From Bodo saltans (lineage: Eukaryota > Euglenozoa > Kinetoplastea > Eubodonida > Bodonidae): a stretch of DNA of 20,447 nucleotides. Below, piece by piece: positions 1 through 8,851 of the stretch. The notes under the pieces are model-generated. The model saw only the letters and a list, made by a program, of their open reading frames with translations. It was not told the origin of the DNA and did no database searches. Each line of letters begins with the position of its first letter. Position 1 is the stretch's first letter. The DNA is taken from contig CYKH01002032.1 of the NCBI GenBank assembly GCA_001460835.1, positions 1 to 20,447 on the forward strand, written 5' to 3'. The position numbers were made by a program, and so were the translations under genes.

Positions 1-303
1 GAGAAGTATCCCCTCACTACAACCACTGGTGCTACGAGGGTGCGTGAAATGGTGGTCCTCCGAAGGCAACAGCTAGAACACAAGTCCGCGGAAGCAATGA
101 AGACTGCTCGGACGACGGCACGACGTGCTGTGCCTTCTGAATGGTATGATGAAACCCGTGGCCCGCTGAATCCTAAATTTTTGAAGGCAATGCAGCCACA
201 CTACGATGTTGCGATTACGGAGCTGCCGAGGCGTCCGTTGGATTACAAGAGCTGGGTTTCACAAACGCAGATTGGATCTGAGAAGGAAACCAGCTCGAAT
301 TGA
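1..303 (+). CDS. Unrecognised protein, C-terminal part only
   Basis: The frame is open from the first base of the window and ends at a TGA, giving about 100 C-terminal residues; the true start lies to the left. The visible part is basic (RRQQ, ARTTARRAVP) and then rich in Pro, Trp and Tyr (VPSEWYDETRGP, PRRPLDYKSW). I see no membrane segment, signal or catalytic motif and do not recognise the family. A GTG at 40 and an internal ATG at 49 could be mistaken for starts, but the open frame runs through both. It is on the same strand as every following gene, consistent with one polycistronic unit. Confidence 0.7.
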   Translation, partial: EKYPLTTTTGATRVREMVVLRRQQLEHKSAEAMKTARTTARRAVPSEWYDETRGPLNPKFLKAMQPHYDVAITELPRRPLDYKSWVSQTQIGSEKETSSN

Positions 304-400
304 AGAAGTATGTGTGAATGTGTTTCTGCACAATTCCAAAACGTGCAATTGTGATTCAGCAATTGATCTGCTTGTGTGACCCAGAGACTTGTGCCCACGA

Positions 401-440
401 TTCTTTTCTTTTTTTTTTTGGATCTTTTTTGCTCGTCAAG
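401..440 (+). promoter_or_regulatory. Polypyrimidine tract and trans-splice acceptor for the EF-hand gene
   Basis: A T/C-rich run at 401-437 is followed by the first AG at 439-440. The first ATG after it is 479, giving a 5' UTR of about 38 bases. An AG also sits directly before the ATG (477-478); using it would leave no leader, so the earlier AG is preferred. Role inferred from kinetoplastid gene architecture. Confidence 0.55.
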
Positions 441-478
441 CGGTCAGTCAAAAAAATCTTTGAAGTTGTTTTTATTAG

Positions 479-3124
479 ATGGTCACCTCCCCTCGTGTGC
501 CTCCACATAAATCAGCGGCGCATGATCAGCTACAATTAAGTTCTTCCATGAGATCGAATCGAATTATGCGTCCTGGCACTGCACCTGCACGACCACCACC
601 ACCTCCTCCAGTAGGTTCATTAGACAAGAACAAATCCGTTTCCTTCCGGCGAGCGTCGTTCGTGAATCGAAACACAAGCAGTAGTGCCAGTAAAGGAAAG
701 TCTGAGGATCAGCTGTTAGATTTCTCTGACGTCTTCAGCAGCATGACGTTAGGCCCTCATCAGTCTCTCACAACAAGCGAACTCGAGTCCATCAGATCCT
801 GTTGGGAATCAATTGTAGTGAACAAGTATCGAAGCACGATCGAATCAAAAGATGAACTCCTGGGAATGTTTCAAGCCCTTAATGTGAATTTCCTGCCGGA
901 AGTCGAAGCCCAAACTCTCCGATTGTTTGCGTCTACGCAGTACCGATCAAGGGTAGAATTTGACGACTTTGTGAGTCTCGTCGGTCAGTGTAAAATGCTT
1001 CACCTACAGCATATGAAAGAGAACCCGCAGCTTTGCGACGACCTTGTGGATGCGTTTGTTGCACTAGGCGGCCAGTGGGATACAAAAGGATCACTCGACA
1101 ACGATAAGATGCGACGCACCATCAAGCAGTACGACTTGAAGATCGACTTCGATCGATTCTTAGAAACTGTTGACACTGATGGTAATGCCGAAGTAGACTT
1201 CGATGAATTCAAGATGCTCGTTGACGAAAGTCAAAGTCGCCAACAGCCTGAAGACATTGACATCGCAGGTGAGGGTTCCTCCACAACTCTTATCAGGCAA
1301 ACGTCAGGAAACTCCTTCAGCGTTGGTCTCGCCGAAGAAGTGAGCCCAACGCTCTCAGATGCAAGCAGCTCCGCACATCACTTTCAACCGACTGGCAACT
1401 CTTCACCTCACTCGATGCTTTTGCAAGCGAAGCAGCGAAAAGTAATTCCCACGCCTCTCAATCAATCTGATGTTGACGCTGGACCATCAGCAGAACTTCA
1501 CCACAGCAGTGGAGGAGTCAGCAAACACACAAGCGTGGCGGATCTGGGGTCCACAAAGATGCCCTCCATGCAGCAGCAGCGCTACCCTAGTGTCTATCAC
1601 AGCGGCACTCATCATTCTTCCACTGTTGATCCGAGCTCTCCCCTCACAGCTGCGGGCTCAGCTGGCTCAGGCCAGTGGACTGCAAGCAGTACAAAGAAGG
1701 AGCACGGCCATCACCCCCATCACAAACATTCCCATCACCATCATGGCACCGGAAATCCCTCTGGAGGTGGAGGAGTGAAAGGAGCTGGCTCCCCCACTCG
1801 CTCATTTGATCCCTTGACAAGGTTAGCACACAAAGTTGCCTCAGTTGTGTCGAGACCCTCCCCATCAGTAGCTACAGAAGGAGAGCTGTCAATTCCTAAA
1901 CCACTGGCAGTTGGGACCCTTTATCATGAATTGAGTAAAGCCATCACCAGCGTCTGGGATATTGCATCGTTCCGTGAGCGCTGTGCGCAAACAATGCGCA
2001 GCGCTGATCGCAGCGGGAACGACCCCCAACAAGCTTCAGATCATCCAAGTGCTTCCACTGCTCCCAATTCTCGACCAACATCAGCGGGCCATGATCGCTT
2101 TTCCGCGGAGGTTGCGGGAGCCGTGAATGCACACAAACTTCGACATAAGGACAGCGCCTTTATCAATCGGATGTGTGCGGAACGAAAGAGCAAAGAAGCC
2201 AACGCTGAAGAACATCGCGCAGCCATTGAAGAACGCAAACTGTTGGAAACGCGTGAAAAGAAATTGCGCAAACGCCGCGCGGAATTAAAGGACAAAGCTG
2301 TGGCTCATGTGATCTCAGCAGTTCCCGGGATGTTGGCGCCTTCGTCCAATTCCCCAGAAGCTGTTGCACGTGCAAGAAGCGCGTCGATGGGGTCTTCGTC
2401 AAATCTGCGAGATTTATCTGTTCGCTCGAGCTCAATGAATCGTCGCCGCTCTGCGGCACTGACCACAGCAATGATCGAGCCCACAATACCTGAGGGGCTT
2501 GGCAATGACGATGACGACGGTGTTGGATCTGTCTATTCTACCTCCTCTTCGCAACGATCCGACGACGAGAAGCGTGTTGCATTCAATTTTGTTCACTTGA
2601 TGAAATCTGGCAGGTCAACGCCAGTGATGGATTCTATCGATGGCACCGAACAAATGAGCTACAGTGCGGAGGGAGGAGCTATGCCCAACAAGCAGCAGCT
2701 TCCTTTCCCGCCCTCCACCACCGGTGGAAGGCGACGACAGTCAACCCAACAGCAGCAGAAAGCTGCCCTCGGCTATGGCGCCTCAAGTGCTGGAGGAGCG
2801 TCATCACCACTTACAAAAACACTTGCAAAGATTAAACTTCGTGAGCGGCTGTTCCTGTTGGCCCAGCCAACGATGCGTCTAGGAGGAAATTCGAACCAAG
2901 TTCGCCTTGAACGTGTTCGACCAAACCCTGAGCAAGATGAAGCTGCCAAAGCAAAAGCACGAGTACCGCAAGTTCCAGCGGCCAAACTAACCCCCCGCAT
3001 GCGTGCACGCGTTGCAGGCTTGACGGTAGGTGAGAAAAAGGAAGTTTGCCGCGTAGATGAGGCGGGCCACGAGCGCAACGAGCTTAACGCCAAGTTATAT
3101 GAATGCTACCATGGAAGATTCTAA
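479..3124 (+). CDS. EF-hand protein with long low-complexity region and basic C-terminal helix
   Basis: An 881-residue protein. Residues 1-70 are basic and Pro/Ser-rich with a proline run at about 39-44. Residues 95-250 form a helical EF-hand module: a degenerate first hand around ALGGQWDTKGSLD (about 195-207) and a canonical calcium loop at 232-243 (D232, D234, N236, E238, D240, E243). The layout resembles calmodulin-like modules of ciliary proteins, but I cannot name an orthologue. Residues 255-550 are Ser/Gly/His-rich, with a histidine cluster at about 409-422. Residues 556-610 are Lys/Arg/Glu-rich and predicted coiled coil. Around residues 780-881 a basic segment looks more conserved. The start at 479 is the first ATG after the acceptor at 439-440; ATG 549 is an in-frame alternative. 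Calcium binding by the second hand is well supported; an axonemal or cytoskeletal role is inference. Confidence 0.82.
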   Translation: MVTSPRVPPHKSAAHDQLQLSSSMRSNRIMRPGTAPARPPPPPPVGSLDKNKSVSFRRASFVNRNTSSSASKGKSEDQLLDFSDVFSSMTLGPHQSLTTSELESIRSCWESIVVNKYRSTIESKDELLGMFQALNVNFLPEVEAQTLRLFASTQYRSRVEFDDFVSLVGQCKMLHLQHMKENPQLCDDLVDAFVALGGQWDTKGSLDNDKMRRTIKQYDLKIDFDRFLETVDTDGNAEVDFDEFKMLVDESQSRQQPEDIDIAGEGSSTTLIRQTSGNSFSVGLAEEVSPTLSDASSSAHHFQPTGNSSPHSMLLQAKQRKVIPTPLNQSDVDAGPSAELHHSSGGVSKHTSVADLGSTKMPSMQQQRYPSVYHSGTHHSSTVDPSSPLTAAGSAGSGQWTASSTKKEHGHHPHHKHSHHHHGTGNPSGGGGVKGAGSPTRSFDPLTRLAHKVASVVSRPSPSVATEGELSIPKPLAVGTLYHELSKAITSVWDIASFRERCAQTMRSADRSGNDPQQASDHPSASTAPNSRPTSAGHDRFSAEVAGAVNAHKLRHKDSAFINRMCAERKSKEANAEEHRAAIEERKLLETREKKLRKRRAELKDKAVAHVISAVPGMLAPSSNSPEAVARARSASMGSSSNLRDLSVRSSSMNRRRSAALTTAMIEPTIPEGLGNDDDDGVGSVYSTSSSQRSDDEKRVAFNFVHLMKSGRSTPVMDSIDGTEQMSYSAEGGAMPNKQQLPFPPSTTGGRRRQSTQQQQKAALGYGASSAGGASSPLTKTLAKIKLRERLFLLAQPTMRLGGNSNQVRLERVRPNPEQDEAAKAKARVPQVPAAKLTPRMRARVAGLTVGEKKEVCRVDEAGHERNELNAKLYECYHGRF

Positions 3125-3289
3125 ACGTGTGAGTAGCGTGTCATTTTGACTGACGATGTACCAGCGTAGTTTCTGTAGAAATGTCATTTGCCGCTCTGTG
3201 AGCAGGAAGTTTGTACAATTAGAGAGTGGAATTTGGTGACCCGTGCGTGACCCACTACATTTGAATTTTACGTGATGCTGTTGAAGGGA

Positions 3290-3339
3290 TTTCTCTCGCC
3301 TTTTTCAGACAGACAGGAATCGTTGAATTATTTTTTTAG
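3290..3339 (+). promoter_or_regulatory. Two polypyrimidine/AG acceptor candidates before the CEP104-like gene
   Basis: The 253-base gap 3125-3377 holds two T-rich runs each ending in AG: 3290-3306 with AG 3307-3308, and 3330-3337 with AG 3338-3339. Both precede ATG 3378 with no intervening ATG, giving 5' UTRs of about 69 or 38 bases. I see no RNA gene or small ORF of note in the gap. Confidence 0.5.
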
Positions 3340-3377
3340 AAGACAATCTCAGGCACACGTCACTCAGCTAGAGCACA

Positions 3378-6215
3378 ATGACTGCCCAAGAAGCCGGTCC
3401 TCGCATTCCGTACGAAATTGTGTACTGCTCCAGTGAAGACGAGCCGTTCCCTGTCACAGAACTTCTTAAAGAAGACGATGCCCCCGGGCACCGCGGTTGG
3501 CAAACGGCCAAGAACCCAAAGTACCCTCAATCCCTCGTACTGCGGTTTTACGGTGACGTGGACCTTCGTCAAATCCAAATTCTTTCTCACGAATGCAAAA
3601 TTGCGTCAAAAGTAGAAGTGCGAGTGTTTTCTCTTCGAGATAACGGCATCGACCCTGATACGAGCCCAAACAACATCCCGTCTTTCAGAGACGTAAGATT
3701 CGTCAAACTGGGATCTGTCGGGTTCAATAGCAATGAGAAATCAAAGTACAGAAGCAAGGAACGCAAGACGGTCCACTTAAAGTCAACAGCTTATTTCCTG
3801 AAGCTCAACTTTCAAAAATGTCACACAAACAACTTCAACACCAATCTGCAAGTCGGTGTATACAGTGTTGTCTGCTGCGGCTACCCACTTTCCCAAGTGC
3901 CGTTTCACGTGGATCCGGCAATGGTGCCCCCTGTTGTTCATCAACACGATGGACAGTATGAAGTTGACCCTCGGCGATCAGAGTCAGCGATGAGCGAACA
4001 CGGCCTACCACCGATTCAAGGAGCCCGCGCTGGTGCTCACCCTAACTGGCAACAGCAACAGCAGCAGCCACAAAAAGGCCCTAGAGTGAGCAGCGGTTAC
4101 ACACCACCAGTACATGGCGGCTATGCAAATAACATGCAACCAGGTGCAGTGTACGGGTATCACAGCGCTCCCACTGGTGGTGCCGAGGGCAACAACTCCT
4201 ACGATCATCAGTACTACACACCCACCGCCCCCTCACTGACAACGCCTCAACCCTCAAGGCTGCCTCCAATCCACGCTCAAGGCGGGTACAACAAAAACGT
4301 GCAATTCAACACGCCAAACAATAAACACAACACCGCGCACCCGCATGATATTCCTAGCATTCCCGATTCTCAAGCATCAAACTCTGGCTACACCTACAGA
4401 AGTCAGTCGATTGTAGATTTTGACGTCATCTACAGCAGTAGGACGGAGGAACTTGTTCGCCTCAAGGCCAAAGCGGTTGATGAGGAAGACTTCGACGAGG
4501 CAAAAGAATGCAAAGATGCGTTAAAACATCTCCACCACGCCGCACAGCATTTGTACGAGCTAGAGCGCCAAAAGGTGCGTTGTATCTACAGCGAGGATTT
4601 CGATGAAGCAAAGCATTTTAAGAACGAGATGGACCAGTATCTGGGCGACTTGTACGTGACAATCCCTGACGGTGCTGAAAGGTTCCTTGGTGGTGCCCCA
4701 TCTGGCGCACCTGGAGGCAGCAGCAATCAGAACTCTCCGGACAGTAAGAAGTACGCCAAACAGAACAGTGCAGGACCAACGAGCGGCGCGCGTCGACGTC
4801 TGAGCGGAGGCCAAGAACGTAAAGGTCCTATCGTAGAAATGCCACCTATTCAGCAACGTCCTCTCGGCGGTGCTGTTGGTGGAGGCGCGAAGCACAACTT
4901 TGAGGAAGAGCCAGTGCGCTCCAAGTACGCCATCGCCATGGCACAGCGACGCGAAGAGCATCCCTCCGACGATGAGGGCGGTGATCAAGGCGACGAAGGG
5001 GCTCCCACGGAATCCGCTGAGTACGACCCAGTCAATCAGTCTGTCGAGACTGCTGGCGGCCAACACCACCACAACAACAACGGCAATTACGAAGACGACA
5101 ACGTCTCAGCTCAAGTAGACGACGATGCGAACAATATTTCTGGTATTGCCATCATCGACACGTTCGACGTGAATTCAATGCAGAAATGGGAGCAGGACGT
5201 GTACAAGGCGATTCACGCGGAGGCTGGGGACGACACCCCTGCCCAACCCCTCCCTCCCAATGGAGCTCATGTTGAGGCTGCTGAGTGCATTCGAGTTCTT
5301 GGCAACTACGTCACTGCATGCTTGCTATCAAAGAAATGGAAATTGCGTGAGGCCGCCATCAAAGCGCTCATCAACGGACTGCCGTCACCGCTGTACCCGA
5401 ACGTCGCCATTCCGAATGTCGTTCAAGTGATCTTAAAGTTCTTCGAGATGAAGGGCTACGGATTGCAGGACACCATCGGAAACATCTTTCTAGTGACGTG
5501 CGTCTTTGTGCAAAACACGTTGCAAGACCGATACGAGTGTTTGAACGCCGTGCTTCCGCAAGTTCTTAACCTTCTCCCTCGATTTATTTCGAGAGCCGGA
5601 GATGCAAACCAAAAAACTCGTGACGAAGCTGCTGCAACGGTGTTAGCCTTTGCCCTCAGCAATGAAGTCGGTGCTCACTATGTTATTGGTATTATTCTTG
5701 CCGACCCTATCGACCAAGACAAGCGACGAATTCCCCTTTCCAACCACCGAGTTCAGGTCGCAAGATTGAACTTGTGGCAGCAAGTCCTCAACAGTTCAAA
5801 ACTGAGCTTGACGCCATCAGTAGTTGATGCAAGCATGAACAAACTACTGATACCGTGCCTCAACCACAACAGTAATGAAGTGCGTGACTTGGCCGTGAGC
5901 ATCGTGTCCACGCTGCTGGAGGGAGGACTTGGCTCGTCGCTGGACTTGTCGAAATACGTTTCGCAGATTAGCAACCCAACAGTGAAAGCGTCGTTGGAGA
6001 GTAAGGTTGGTGGGTCGTCCTCTGGCGGGAGTTCCAACTCTGCACAGCGAAGCTCCGCTGGAAAGCAAAGGAATACTTCTGCGACTAGGCAGCGAAGCGG
6101 GTCTGCGGGAAAGCAGCGAAATAACTCTGCACCTCGGAAAGCCCAAAACAGATCCGCTGCGCCTCACAACAATCATCAACAATCCTCTGGTGTCGCTGAC
6201 GATGATGACGTGTAG
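3378..6215 (+). CDS. CEP104: CEP104-like ciliary-tip protein (jelly-roll, UVR-like helices, TOG)
   Basis: A 945-residue protein with CEP104 (Chlamydomonas FAP256) domain order. Residues 1-175 form the N-terminal F5/8-like jelly-roll (GWQTAKNPKYPQSLVLRF, then IQILSHECKIASKVEVRVF). Residues 180-340 are a Q/H/Y/P-rich linker. Residues 345-431 carry two helical UVR-like motifs, EEDFDEAKECKDAL and SEDFDEAKHFKNEM, as in the CEP104 coiled coil. An acidic, low-complexity linker follows. Residues 593-875 are a helical array fitting the TOG domain (KWKLREAAIKAL, then SNEVRDLAVSIVSTLL). CEP104 binds tubulin and EB1 at growing ciliary tips. Animal CEP104 (about 925 residues) ends in a zinc-finger array and an EB-binding SxIP motif; I find neither here. 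Instead residues 876-945 are a Ser/Lys/Arg tail of imperfect SAGKQRN-type repeats ending in acidic residues. Family assignment is firm; the symbol marks the family. Confidence 0.88.
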   Translation: MTAQEAGPRIPYEIVYCSSEDEPFPVTELLKEDDAPGHRGWQTAKNPKYPQSLVLRFYGDVDLRQIQILSHECKIASKVEVRVFSLRDNGIDPDTSPNNIPSFRDVRFVKLGSVGFNSNEKSKYRSKERKTVHLKSTAYFLKLNFQKCHTNNFNTNLQVGVYSVVCCGYPLSQVPFHVDPAMVPPVVHQHDGQYEVDPRRSESAMSEHGLPPIQGARAGAHPNWQQQQQQPQKGPRVSSGYTPPVHGGYANNMQPGAVYGYHSAPTGGAEGNNSYDHQYYTPTAPSLTTPQPSRLPPIHAQGGYNKNVQFNTPNNKHNTAHPHDIPSIPDSQASNSGYTYRSQSIVDFDVIYSSRTEELVRLKAKAVDEEDFDEAKECKDALKHLHHAAQHLYELERQKVRCIYSEDFDEAKHFKNEMDQYLGDLYVTIPDGAERFLGGAPSGAPGGSSNQNSPDSKKYAKQNSAGPTSGARRRLSGGQERKGPIVEMPPIQQRPLGGAVGGGAKHNFEEEPVRSKYAIAMAQRREEHPSDDEGGDQGDEGAPTESAEYDPVNQSVETAGGQHHHNNNGNYEDDNVSAQVDDDANNISGIAIIDTFDVNSMQKWEQDVYKAIHAEAGDDTPAQPLPPNGAHVEAAECIRVLGNYVTACLLSKKWKLREAAIKALINGLPSPLYPNVAIPNVVQVILKFFEMKGYGLQDTIGNIFLVTCVFVQNTLQDRYECLNAVLPQVLNLLPRFISRAGDANQKTRDEAAATVLAFALSNEVGAHYVIGIILADPIDQDKRRIPLSNHRVQVARLNLWQQVLNSSKLSLTPSVVDASMNKLLIPCLNHNSNEVRDLAVSIVSTLLEGGLGSSLDLSKYVSQISNPTVKASLESKVGGSSSGGSSNSAQRSSAGKQRNTSATRQRSGSAGKQRNNSAPRKAQNRSAAPHNNHQQSSGVADDDDV
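6056..6160 (+). repeat. Imperfect Ser/Lys/Arg repeats in the CEP104-like tail
   Basis: The coding sequence contains short imperfect repeats: SSAGKQRNTSATRQR followed by GSAGKQRNNSAPRK and a weaker third unit. The tail is strongly basic and serine-rich and lies directly after the TOG array. A microtubule-binding or phosphorylated tail is a plausible inference, since it occupies the place of the zinc-finger region in animal homologues. Confidence 0.55.
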
Positions 6216-6340
6216 AATTTGCAAAGAACGAAGAAATACAGAAGAGATAAAGCAGTTTTGTGTTGTTTATTGTACATTGTATGCCGGATGTCCGTCACGC
6301 CGCATTCTGCACTTTCTGCTTGATAGATCCTTTCTTGATA

Positions 6341-6389
6341 TCTCCCATTTTTTTTTGCACTCGTTAATGCAATTCTGATATCACTTTAG
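6341..6389 (+). promoter_or_regulatory. Polypyrimidine tract and acceptor before the WD40 gene
   Basis: A pyrimidine-rich stretch at 6341-6356 is followed by a short T-rich tract and AG at 6388-6389. The next ATG is 6428, giving a 5' UTR of about 38 bases. ATG 6367 lies upstream of the AG and would be removed by splicing there. The rest of the gap 6216-6427 shows nothing else recognisable. Confidence 0.5.
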
Positions 6390-6427
6390 AAACCAATCAA
6401 CCGCGACTAACTTGAAGTAAACATAAC

Positions 6428-7684
6428 ATGAGCCGCAACTCTGACACTGGCTCACAACATCTTGAAGAGGACGATGAAGCCTTCTTAGACCTCGATGACC
6501 CTGAAAACCAGATTCTCGACGACGGTGAGAATGACGCTCCTGTCGAAGACGATGATGACGACGTGCCAGAGGCAGCACCCGAGCCTGTGGAAGAAACAGG
6601 GCCTGCCCCAGTCGACCTCAATGAAGTTGCTGATATTGAGCCCGAGCGCGATGATGCAGTTGCATCGTTCCAAGCACCCGAAAAGAAGCCCCTCCACTGC
6701 GTTCACATCAACCCCACCAATTCATCTATTATTGCGGTTGCAGGCGAAGGCGATGAAGTGTTTATTCTCACTGAACAGGACTCGTCGCTTACGCTCACCG
6801 CCACTCTTCGTGGACACACCGACACCATCACGGAACTCGCCTTCTCTCCCAACGGAGAGATGCTTGCGAGCGGCGGTATGGATATGACCATCCGAATTTG
6901 GAGCTGCGCAACGTGGGAACTACTCCATGTTCTCTCTGATCTCTCAGGTGAAATCGAAACTCTCTTGTGGCATCCCAGCAGCCTTGCGTTGGTTGGCAGT
7001 GCCACTGACGCCCAAGCTGCGTTATGGAACGCAAAGAAGGGAACACTGGCCATGTACTTTGTGGGTCACAGACAAAGCGTCACGTGCACGCTGTGGTCAG
7101 CAGATCACAAAAAGCTGATCACCGGCTCCACAGATGGCTCTATTATTGTCTTCAACCCCAAAACTGGGGAGCAAGAAGTGATGGTGCACAAAGACCTTAG
7201 CCCTGATACTGCCGGCATTTCCTCGATGCGACTTTTCAATGAGGATATTGTGATCGCTGGGTGCGATGATGGTACCATCCACCTCGTCTCCATCACCAAA
7301 GGCAAATCAGTGTCTCATCTTCAGGAAATCCATGAGCAGTGCATTGAGACCATTAGCATCTCCGGCAACGGAAAACTGTACGCAACCTCATCGTGCGATT
7401 GCAAACTTGTTGTGTGGCACTCAGCCGATCACACCAAGCGTGCGGTGTTCGATGTGAAGGAGGCGGTCATCCCTGCCGTGTGGGTGGAGAACTACTTGAT
7501 TGCTGGGTTTAGCGACGGCTGCGTGCGTGTTTGGGACGGCCGCTCAATGGCACCCGATCCAGTGCTCACATGGAAAGGTCATCGTCGCATGATTATTGAC
7601 CTAGTCGTTGACCCAGTTAAGAAGAGGTGTTTCACTGCGTGTGACGATGGCAGCCTGAGACTCTTTGCGCTCCCTGACCAATGA
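6428..7684 (+). CDS. AAMP: AAMP/Sqt1-type WD40 protein, chaperone for ribosomal protein uL16
   Basis: A 418-residue protein. Residues 10-75 are strongly acidic (Asp/Glu run around 30-47). From about 85 to the end there are eight WD40-like units, the clearest being LRGHTDTITELAFSPNG with IRIW, FVGHRQSVTCTLW, and the last, WKGHRRMIIDLVVD. An acidic N-terminus followed by an eight-bladed propeller is the arrangement of yeast Sqt1 and animal AAMP. Sqt1 captures newly made uL16 (Rpl10) and delivers it to the 60S subunit, so a cytosolic/nuclear ribosome-assembly role is the best inference. The blade with LLWHPSSLALVGSATD matches the WHP...G..D pattern I associate with AAMP. Length fits the family (about 430). 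The start is the first ATG after the acceptor at 6388-6389. Another WD40 family is possible but less likely. Confidence 0.8.
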   Translation: MSRNSDTGSQHLEEDDEAFLDLDDPENQILDDGENDAPVEDDDDDVPEAAPEPVEETGPAPVDLNEVADIEPERDDAVASFQAPEKKPLHCVHINPTNSSIIAVAGEGDEVFILTEQDSSLTLTATLRGHTDTITELAFSPNGEMLASGGMDMTIRIWSCATWELLHVLSDLSGEIETLLWHPSSLALVGSATDAQAALWNAKKGTLAMYFVGHRQSVTCTLWSADHKKLITGSTDGSIIVFNPKTGEQEVMVHKDLSPDTAGISSMRLFNEDIVIAGCDDGTIHLVSITKGKSVSHLQEIHEQCIETISISGNGKLYATSSCDCKLVVWHSADHTKRAVFDVKEAVIPAVWVENYLIAGFSDGCVRVWDGRSMAPDPVLTWKGHRRMIIDLVVDPVKKRCFTACDDGSLRLFALPDQ

Positions 7685-7810
7685 GAAACCCGAGATTCAT
7701 ATTTGCGCTGACCGACGGGTGCAGCATCACAAAGCAAACATGCTTTCTGTTATTGTTAAGCCAGCCAGACAACATTCTTATTTTTCGAGTAATGCCCATG
7801 ACTAATCCCA

Positions 7811-7898
7811 TTTTCAGCTTTCAAGGAGTGGAACACTTGGTGAGCAGCCCAAAGTAAGATCATGATTGTACTTCCGCTTTCATGTTGTGCTATTTTAG
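7811..7898 (+). promoter_or_regulatory. Acceptor candidates before the FOP-like gene
   Basis: The gap 7685-7916 has two T-rich/AG sites: TTTTCAG ending at 7817, and TATTTTAG ending at 7898. Only the second removes the upstream ATGs at about 7862 and 7882, leaving ATG 7917 as the first start with an 18-base leader; it is therefore preferred. Confidence 0.45.
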
Positions 7899-7916
7899 GG
7901 AACATAACTAACGAGG

Positions 7917-8696
7917 ATGTCAGACGCCACTGGTGATGCAGGCCTTAACACGCAGCTTGCTGACGTCCACAACGAGTTTATGACAGCATTGGTGAACACG
8001 GGACTTCTAGGCAAACTTCGCGCCCAACTGAGAGCAGCCGCGGTGGCGATCATTGACGATGATAAAGTTGCACTTCGAACTCTAGGAAGTCACAATATGA
8101 AAACCGCCACGGACCGCTCAAAAATTGCTCTTCTGTTGATTGAAGACTTCTTGCAATCTAATACCATGAAGCACTCTCTTGGTGTTTTCGTGGAGGAGAG
8201 TAACGTCGGCAGTGTGAAAGCAGAGGAGCGAGAGCAACTTCTCAATCCTATCCAGCAAAGGGCTCCCGGTGGTGCAGCGCAGTCCAGCTCGCTGCTCGAG
8301 ACGCTTATTGGCTTAGCACTGGCCCCAGTTTCTCAGCCCCCCACGTCAACAACAACAGTTGCACCACAGCATTCAGCATCCACCCACCCGCCATCAGCAG
8401 CTCCGTCTCAGCGAGCCCCGTCCCCAGATATTGAGTTCTCTACTACAGTGCCTGCAACACTTGCAAAGAAAGAAGCTTCTTCTGTAGGCGCCACCAGCTC
8501 TGGGGGCAGTCGCCGAGGCTCTGCGTCTGCACCAGCCGATCCCTTAGATGACAGTGTAGAGTACAGCGATCGTAGTGCAAACAGCAGCCTTGACCTCACA
8601 AATTGTCTAGCTGTCGATAGAGTGGCAGTTGTTGCCAAAGCGGCGACCGCAACACGCGGTGGCGGCGGCGAGTCCACATCCGACGATGATTTTTAG
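7917..8696 (+). CDS. FOP/CEP43-like basal-body protein with N-terminal TOF-LisH module
   Basis: A 259-residue protein. Residues 18-48 (FMTALVNTGLLGKLRAQLRA, then IIDDD) match the start of the FOP/FOR20/OFD1 family, where a helix with G-x-L-x-x-[IL]-[KR]-A-x-[IL]-R-A leads into the LisH dimerisation motif. Residues 68-97 are the LisH-like segment (LLIEDFLQSNTMKHSLGVFVEES). The following EEREQLL resembles the segment after LisH in FOP. Residues 120-259 are Ser/Ala/Pro-rich and presumably disordered, ending in the acidic DDDF. FOP proteins dimerise through this module and sit at centrioles, basal bodies and satellites, anchoring CEP350 and EB1 in animals. Length and the long disordered tail favour FOP/CEP43 over the shorter FOR20. 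It lies one gene from the CEP104-like gene; shared function is suggestive only, because kinetoplastid units mix functions. Confidence 0.72.
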   Translation: MSDATGDAGLNTQLADVHNEFMTALVNTGLLGKLRAQLRAAAVAIIDDDKVALRTLGSHNMKTATDRSKIALLLIEDFLQSNTMKHSLGVFVEESNVGSVKAEEREQLLNPIQQRAPGGAAQSSSLLETLIGLALAPVSQPPTSTTTVAPQHSASTHPPSAAPSQRAPSPDIEFSTTVPATLAKKEASSVGATSSGGSRRGSASAPADPLDDSVEYSDRSANSSLDLTNCLAVDRVAVVAKAATATRGGGGESTSDDDF

Positions 8697-8829
8697 AAAC
8701 ACTTCTTCTCTCCCCATTTACAAGTTAGAAAAAAATTATCACACCTAAACCTGTGCGGTGGTATCGGTGCAATCGTTCTGTATAATGCTCCCTTCTTTGG
8801 TTATTTCCGTTCATATCAGCGTTAATAAT

Positions 8830-8846
8830 CCTTTTTTCTGACGAAG
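8830..8846 (+). promoter_or_regulatory. Polypyrimidine tract and acceptor before the broken dehydrogenase
   Basis: A T-rich run at 8830-8839 is followed by AG at 8845-8846, six bases before ATG 8852. An earlier AG (about 8818-8819) would give a longer leader. Processing signals therefore still look intact upstream of a damaged gene. Gap 8697-8851 holds nothing else I recognise. Confidence 0.42.
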
Positions 8847-8851
8847 AGCAA

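Noticed and set aside
1708-1742. Histidine-rich stretch resembling an engineered tag
   Set aside because: It is irregular, uses mixed codons and sits inside a long natural low-complexity region, so it is not a vector tag.
4560-5072. Antisense frame of 170 codons inside the CEP104-like gene
   Set aside because: Opposite strand within a well-recognised gene; its hydrophobic stretches are the complement of acidic and glutamine-rich coding sequence.
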